In this document: in pieces, positions 54,965 to 60,000 of the stretch | How positions within the stretch are numbered: the stretch's first letter is position 1 | How the letters are laid out: every line of letters begins with the position of its first letter | Assembly (NCBI GenBank): GCA_905221605.1 | Contig: CAJNDS010002768.1 | Location: 1 to 60,000 of the forward strand | Length of the DNA: 60,000 nt | Direction of reading: 5' to 3' | Source: Symbiodinium natans | Lineage: Eukaryota > Sar > Dinophyceae > Suessiales > Symbiodiniaceae | Notes under the pieces: generated by a model | The model's input: the letters and a program-made list of their open reading frames with translations, nothing else | What the model was told of the DNA's origin: nothing | Databases searched by the model: none | Program-made: the position numbers and the translations under genes

Positions 54965-55220
54965 GATTGATTGCAACGAAATCACGCACACATAAACTTT
55001 GAATGGGATGCTCACACCTTTTTGGGCTAGCGCCCAAAGGCCTTACCTCCGCATTTAGGGTTCAGGGTTTAGGGTTTAAGGTTTAGGGCTTGGGGCTTGG
55101 GCTATATACGCCCATAGTCAAGACGTGTCCCTGCTAGCAGAAACACTTTATTACAGCTGCTTCGACAGGCTGAGGCGCATGAGAGGAATCGGCAGTGAAG
55201 TCTAAACGGCGCCTAAACAG

Positions 55221-55691
55221 GGCGAGTGGGTTTAGGGTTTAGGGTTTAGGGTTTAGGGCTTCAGGTTGCGTAATATGGATATTCCTTCCACCCTGCCCCC
55301 ATGGGCGTAAGTAAGAGGTTGTGCATCCTGCTGTGGCCAACACTAAACCCTAAACCCTAAACCCTAAACCCGAAACCCTAAGTATCAACTCCTCTGCCAG
55401 TTAAGGGTTTAGGGTTTTGGGCTCAGGCGAGGGGTTTTCCTACACGAGGTGCAAGCGTTCTCAGGGCCAAGCTTAATGCCTCTCTAAGGGTAATTACTCC
55501 TCTAAGGGTAAACCCTAAACCCTAAACCCTAAACCCTAAACCCTAAACCCTAAACTATATGGGCCGTTACTGTGGTCCCTAACCTCCTTTGAAGGGTTCT
55601 GATGTATGGGCCCTTGGTTGTATAGGGCAAAGAAGGGTTTAGGGCTTAGGGCTTAGGGCTTAGGGTTTAGGGTTTAGGGTTTAGGGTTTAG
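55221..55691. repeat. Telomeric arrays, 55.2-55.7 kb
   Basis: TTTAGGG at 55,229-55,258 and 55,636-55,691 (including three TTAGGGC units); CCCTAAA at 55,345-55,380 and 55,509-55,555. Confidence 0.92.
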
Positions 55692-55714
55692 GGGCCCATG
55701 TTAAGGGACCATGC
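55555..55714 (-). mobile_element. Family E element enclosing a telomeric array, inverted copy
   Basis: Read on the minus strand it starts GCATGGTCCCTTAACATGGG, continues through a CCCTAAA/CCCTAAG array, and ends AAGGGCCCATACATCAGAAC, AAAGGAGGTTAGGGACCA. Order and array position match 17,072-17,240. Confidence 0.6.
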
Positions 55715-56389
55715 AACTATCCTTAGAACTTCTTCCTAGCCCAAAACCTATTTTTTCAACAAGGGTGCCCCTTTCTTTTTTTGTGGTGGGGGGGGCAAGG
55801 GGGTACTTGAAAAAGGGGAACCAAGAAAGCTTTTTGTCAACCCAAGGCCGAACCCTAAAGCAAACTTCGTTGCAGCGCCTAGTTCGCAGGCCCGAACCAC
55901 TGGTGAAGTATCACCCAAGATTGCAGTTTGGGGTTTCGGGTTTAGGGGTTTAGGGTCGAACGGCACTCGCTGGATACTGCATCCCCCCCCAAATGCCCTA
56001 ACACTCTCTACAACCCTCGACTCTGAAATCCTAAACCCTAAACCCCTAAACCCTGAACCCGAAATGCTACTCCCTAGACCCCAACCCTAAACACTAAACC
56101 CTAAACCCTACCTGGTACTTTGGCCGAACTCGCAACCCAGGAAGCCTTTGAGCTGCGAGCTGCCCAATTGCTCTTTGGCTTCCTGTACAGGTCAAGTGTT
56201 TTGGGGTTTCCGAAGGCCAAGGTTTGAGGAACCTGGGGTCTTAGGGCTTAGGGCTTAGGGCTTAGGGCTTAGGGTTTAGGGTTGCAGGGATTTGACTACA
56301 GGCTCGCAGCCCAACTTGCCCCAATGCAGATACCTCTGGGCACACCTGGGGTCCAAGTGCGTGGACTACTTTGGCGTAGAAACGCTAAA

Positions 56390-56490
56390 CTACTAATTGC
56401 ATAAGAACCCCCCAAAAATCTAAAATTCCTGATTAAGGGGGTAATCTGGGGATTATTTGTTACTCTTTTGGGTGCTTAAGCAAATAGTAG
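56390..56490. mobile_element. Intact 101-bp family N element with TAAA duplication
   Basis: CTACTAATTGCATAAGAACC at the left pairs with the inverse of CTACTATTTGCTTAAGCACC at the right. TAAA is duplicated at 56,386-56,389 and 56,491-56,494. The interior is AT-rich with GGGGGTAATCTGGGGATTA. Non-coding. Confidence 0.8.
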
Positions 56491-56593
56491 TAAAGCGCTA
56501 CTGAGATCCCAAGGACCTTGGCATTCGGAGCGGAGGGCTTTGGGTCAAGGGTTTGGGGGGGCAGGAGGAAGGGGGTTCATGGGGCAACCTAGG

Positions 56594-56836
56594 TTACCAC
56601 ATGGTCAACTGCTCCTGAACTACAACTTTCTTCCTTTCTGTGCTGATAGCTGCTTTCTTCTCAAAAAGCAGAGATGGACTGTGACTTGAACCAGCATCCG
56701 GTATGTACGTCTCAAGAGTCCTGGTGAATACGTAGGCCCCAAGTAGTTCCGAATTACATGATCTTACCTGGTACATGGGCCCTTTCGACAACAGCTTTTC
56801 GCTGCTAAGGCTAGCGAAGAACATGTACATGCCCAT
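56594..56836 (-). CDS. Weak minus-strand ORF
   Basis: An 80-codon frame starts MGMYMFFASLSSEKLLSKGP and includes ETYIPDAGSSHSPSLLFEKK. It lies in an array-free region. No family match is recognised, so this could be coding or chance. Confidence 0.3.
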   Translation of the reverse strand: MGMYMFFASLSSEKLLSKGPMYQVRSCNSELLGAYVFTRTLETYIPDAGSSHSPSLLFEKKAAISTERKKVVVQEQLTMW

Positions 56837-56954
56837 ACATCCGGAATGGTGAGGTTTCAGCGCAGCTGAGCCAGCGCAGCATTCCCCCGAAACGGCCTAC
56901 AGTGAGCAACTCATGGTTTAGGGTTTAGGGTTTAGGAATTAGGTCAAGGCTGGT

Positions 56955-58320
56955 TGGCTGCCACCAAAACACTGCACCAACAAAAAAGACCACAAGGGCT
57001 CGCTTGTCAGCGACTGCTGCCTCTCAGCCCTTTTATGGGGCCGCTGGCCGCGTTCATCTGCTCATCGTGGGGTTTAAGCTTCGGGATTCACTCTAGATGA
57101 AAGTCAAAACCCTAAACCCTAAACCCTAAATCCTAAACCCTAATTCTGTCATGTCAAAACTGGGCCGTACAGAAGCAGCAGAGTTAACTCAGAAGCTGGC
57201 TACACGGAGCTCTCGGCATCATATGGCTTCTTGCGTTTAGGGTTTAGGGTTTAGGGTTTAGCCCATGCCAGCGCTTCGTTCGAGCAAAAAAGGCTGCTCG
57301 GCTTAGCAGGTTTCATCAAGACATTTTGCGTGTCTCCCCCAGCACTGCCCACATCCTATAGGTGCCCCTAGATCACCAAAGGGGCACCCGGACACGTCAG
57401 CTCATCGTGGAGTCTTGGGCTCGTAGGGTGTTTAAGCGTAAAGGCTTTCATGGCAATGCTCGGCCCCACCGTCCTTTGAGGAAGCCGGGCGTGACGTAAA
57501 TGACTGTTGCCCACGGAGGCGCTACGCAGCGATGGTGTGAGCCGACCCACCAGCCTTCAACTGATTAAGTCTCCCGCCCCTAAGGAGTCCAAGTTGTATA
57601 CTATAACATATGAAGCAGGGCTAAGCAGGGTCTGTATTTCTTGTATCCCCAAAAGGACACCCAATACATACACTCACCAATATTAGAAAGGAACCTTATA
57701 TACACCCGCCAATAACAGTAATACATACCCTCCTTCACATGAAAACATGGACCCTGTTGGATCAGCTTTCGCTGCTCAGGATGCTACGGCACAAGCCTTC
57801 CAAGCATCATTGCGGAAGTGTTCAGGACATGTGCTAGCGCGCAAATCCTGCACGGGTGAAACCGCACAAGCCCTAAACCCTAAACCCTAAACCCTAAACC
57901 CTAAACCCTAAACCCTAAACCCTAAACCCTAAACCCTAAACCCTAAACCCTAAACCCTAAACCCTCAGTCCAGCTCTCAACCGCACCATTGCAAAGGTTG
58001 GCAACTCATCCAGCTATCACTATAAGGCTCAAGCCGGATTGCTGCCACCAAAGCACTGCCACCAAAAGAACAGGCTGTGCTTGTCGAAGAACGACCGGGA
58101 CCAGTACTCATTTAGGGTTTAGGGTTTTGGGTACTCTTCTCTCCGTATTTCAAAGCTTCCCCCAAAGGTGCCAGATTCACCAGCTCATCGGGGGGTTTAG
58201 GGCCTTTCAGATGATATGGCTCAAAGGTCTCGGACTTTCATACAATACCCGGAGGAGGATACATATTCTCCATTTTATGACACAGATTGAGCGGGCTACA
58301 CGGAGCTCGCCGTATCGAAC
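56955..58320. repeat. Divergent duplication, 56.95-57.24 and 58.03-58.32 kb
   Basis: GGCTGCCACCAAAACACTGC, then CAGCTCATCGTGGGGTTTA-type, then CTACACGGAGCTCTCGG occur in order in both blocks. A CCCTAAA array (57,864-57,967, 14 units) and unique sequence lie between them. The 178-codon plus frame through the second block (57,989-58,525) crosses a telomeric patch and is not accepted as a gene. Confidence 0.5.
57864..57967. repeat. CCCTAAA array, ~14 units
   Basis: A near-perfect array with no variants. Confidence 0.95.
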
Positions 58321-58519
58321 ACAAGGGCGGCCCAGGAATTTTTCGACTGAGCTCGCCTCACCCATCGCATACTCTGCAAGATTTGTGCATTTTCAGGACC
58401 AGCAGCTCATAGACTCTCATTACAAACCGAAGCTAAAGCATCGTCTACAAGCTTTGGGCCACGCGCGCGATCAAAATCATGCTAGCAAGCTTCGAGCTGA
58501 TAATAAGGAGGAGGGATCA

Positions 58520-59170
58520 AAGTAACAAAACCACACGGGATCCATGGCTCTCCTTTCCGGAAAGACATCCACCTAACAACTGGGTTCTATCACACGGCGA
58601 GCGTACGCCTTAGGGGTAAGCCAAGTTCTTGATAACCACGCCCTGCGAACCCCAAAGGTATGTTTAAAAGGATAGCCCAACCCTAAACCCTAAACCCTAA
58701 ACCCTAAAGTATTTAGGGGGGGTTAGGCAATCCCTAAGCTGGAAGCCTCTTGCAGGCGAAGTGAACGGGCTGCTCGGGTAAAAGGGGATGGTGGCTCAGT
58801 AAAGAGGGCAGGGCACTCGAGCAAAGTGGAACCTATATTAATAAAAAAAGGGCTCCCATGACAAAAAGCTGATAAGCGGGAGAGCGTGTTGAGCCAAAAA
58901 AGCCTGAAGGGTTGCCTCAAGGGGGTTTACGGTTTCGGGTACTTTTTTTGTCTAGCTTTACTATAGTTTCGACATGATTGAAACTGTAGGTGTCTCGTAA
59001 CGCATTTGTTGCAAACAGCCGCAAACCTTATCAGTACACGTCGAGGGCGTCTTCGAAGCAACAATAAACAACCGTTGCCTAAACCTAACCCTACAAACAA
59101 AACCCTACAGTATAATGCCCAATTAACCCTCCATTCAGCTTCTAAGCCCTAATGCCTGCAAGCCCTATAA
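58520..59170. other. No gene recognised
   Basis: A short CCCTAAA patch at 58,680-58,708 and otherwise ordinary sequence. The minus frame 58,723-58,920 is open but unrecognised. Confidence 0.4.
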
Positions 59171-59204
59171 TCCTAAACCCGATGCCCTTCGATCAGCACC
59201 CCAC

Positions 59205-59360
59205 AGGAATTACTTGAGAAGCCGCTGGGCGTTGGTGCGCACAAACCATTTCAAGCGACCAAATGACAACTCTCCGTTCTTTTCTGTCATCCCTGACAGA
59301 GCTTGGCTGACAAGACTTGTCAGAACACGGTGGGACCGTGGGCACGATGGCCATGCCTGA
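59205..59360 (+). CDS. Possible plus-strand coding stretch
   Basis: The frame reads NYLRSRWALVRTNHFKRPND then NSPFFSVIPDRAWLTRLVRT before a stop. Residue use looks natural, but family and splice sites are not identified. The last 800 bp of the window lack telomeric repeats and may hold more of the same gene. Confidence 0.3.
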   Translation, partial: RNYLRSRWALVRTNHFKRPNDNSPFFSVIPDRAWLTRLVRTRWDRGHDGHA

Positions 59361-59939
59361 GATATGGTGAAGCGTCATGGCTCATTGTATGACACGGCTG
59401 GGAATGTCCTTCCAGTACCCACTCCGCAACATTGGGGAGGAATACGTCGAATCCCCGAGAGCCCGGGAGGGAGTGCCGGGCAGAAGAACGGAAAACCGGA
59501 GAGAAACAAGCAAGGATCCAAGCAACGCAATAGTAGGGGTTTTATGTTTAAGGCTCTTAAGATTTAGAGTTTCCAAAAGGCACATGGTAAGTAGATCCAT
59601 CATATTCTGACGATGGTCACAGCCGCCATGCCACTGGCATCATGGAATCATCAACGTCTCATCGTCGTCATCCTAAGGGAATCCTTACATGCAGGGGGAG
59701 GGGGGGATAGTTCTGGTCACACTGCTCCGCCCCCGATCTCTTGCCAACCTGAAGCAGAGCCGAGGCACACCACTGCGAAGATGTTTTCGAAGATGATTCC
59801 TTGCCCGCGCACGTGTTTATCGCTCTTGATGGCAGTGACAGTGATGACAACCAGCATGCTACAAGAAGCCCTCATTCCGAACTCCACAGCTACCAGCTGC
59901 TGAATGCAAGATGCGTATGTGACTTGTGTATGTGTGTAT

Positions 59940-60000
59940 GCAGATCTATATATATATATATACATTTTTTGTCTTAATTTATTTGTTTGCTTATATTATT
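59940..60000. repeat. TA microsatellite and AT-rich end
   Basis: GTGTATG words, a TATATATATA run and an AT-rich tail close the window. Confidence 0.85.

Noticed and set aside
57989-58525. 178-codon plus-strand ORF as a gene
   Set aside because: It crosses a TTTAGGG patch and a diverged duplicate block and has no recognisable domain. Composition is unlike a conserved protein, and length alone is not evidence here.

Overview
The window looks like nuclear DNA of a dinoflagellate, most likely a Symbiodiniaceae-type alga. Three things point there. First, 7-bp TTTAGGG/CCCTAAA telomere-type repeats occur in both orientations throughout. Second, coding sequence is a string of small islands, mostly 60-200 bp, nearly all on the minus strand. 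Third, many islands encode the RCC1-like repeat (AFAAI..DGSVVTWGDP.FGGDS..VQ..L..V) that I recall as abundant in dinoflagellate proteins. No prokaryotic gene organisation, rRNA, convincing tRNA or CRISPR array was seen.

Layout. 0.3-1.8 kb: a three-copy, roughly 350-bp tandem repeat interrupted by a 460-bp TIR element. 1.8-9.6 kb: degenerate duplications, telomeric arrays and a few weak exon-like islands. 9.6-20 kb: a probable split gene on the minus strand whose islands, read in order, form successive RCC1-like repeats; its introns are largely telomeric arrays and small TIR elements. 20-46 kb: more minus-strand islands of unrecognised genes, separated by arrays. This includes a well-resolved three-exon piece at 40,988-41,557, where one intron is a TIR element with target-site duplication. 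46.1-48.9 kb: a palindromic element of about 2.8 kb built around eleven hairpins. 49-60 kb: arrays, further TIR elements and weak plus-strand exon candidates.

The central observation is the relation between three components: small exons, TTTAGGG arrays and short TIR elements. Arrays sit where introns should be. In the commonest arrangement the intron starts with TTTAGGG and ends with CCCTAAA in the gene's sense. At least four short TIR elements carry an array inside them. Several elements have clean 4-bp target-site duplications. One of these splices out exactly at duplication and terminal repeat, the hallmark of an introner. The proposal is that telomere-like repeats here spread as cargo or ends of intron-generating elements. 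The sequence structures are seen directly; the splicing and mobility are inferred.

Limits: everything was read by eye, without alignment or database search. Exon ends are approximate unless stated, many islands could be pseudogenic, and array boundaries are accurate to about 10 bp.
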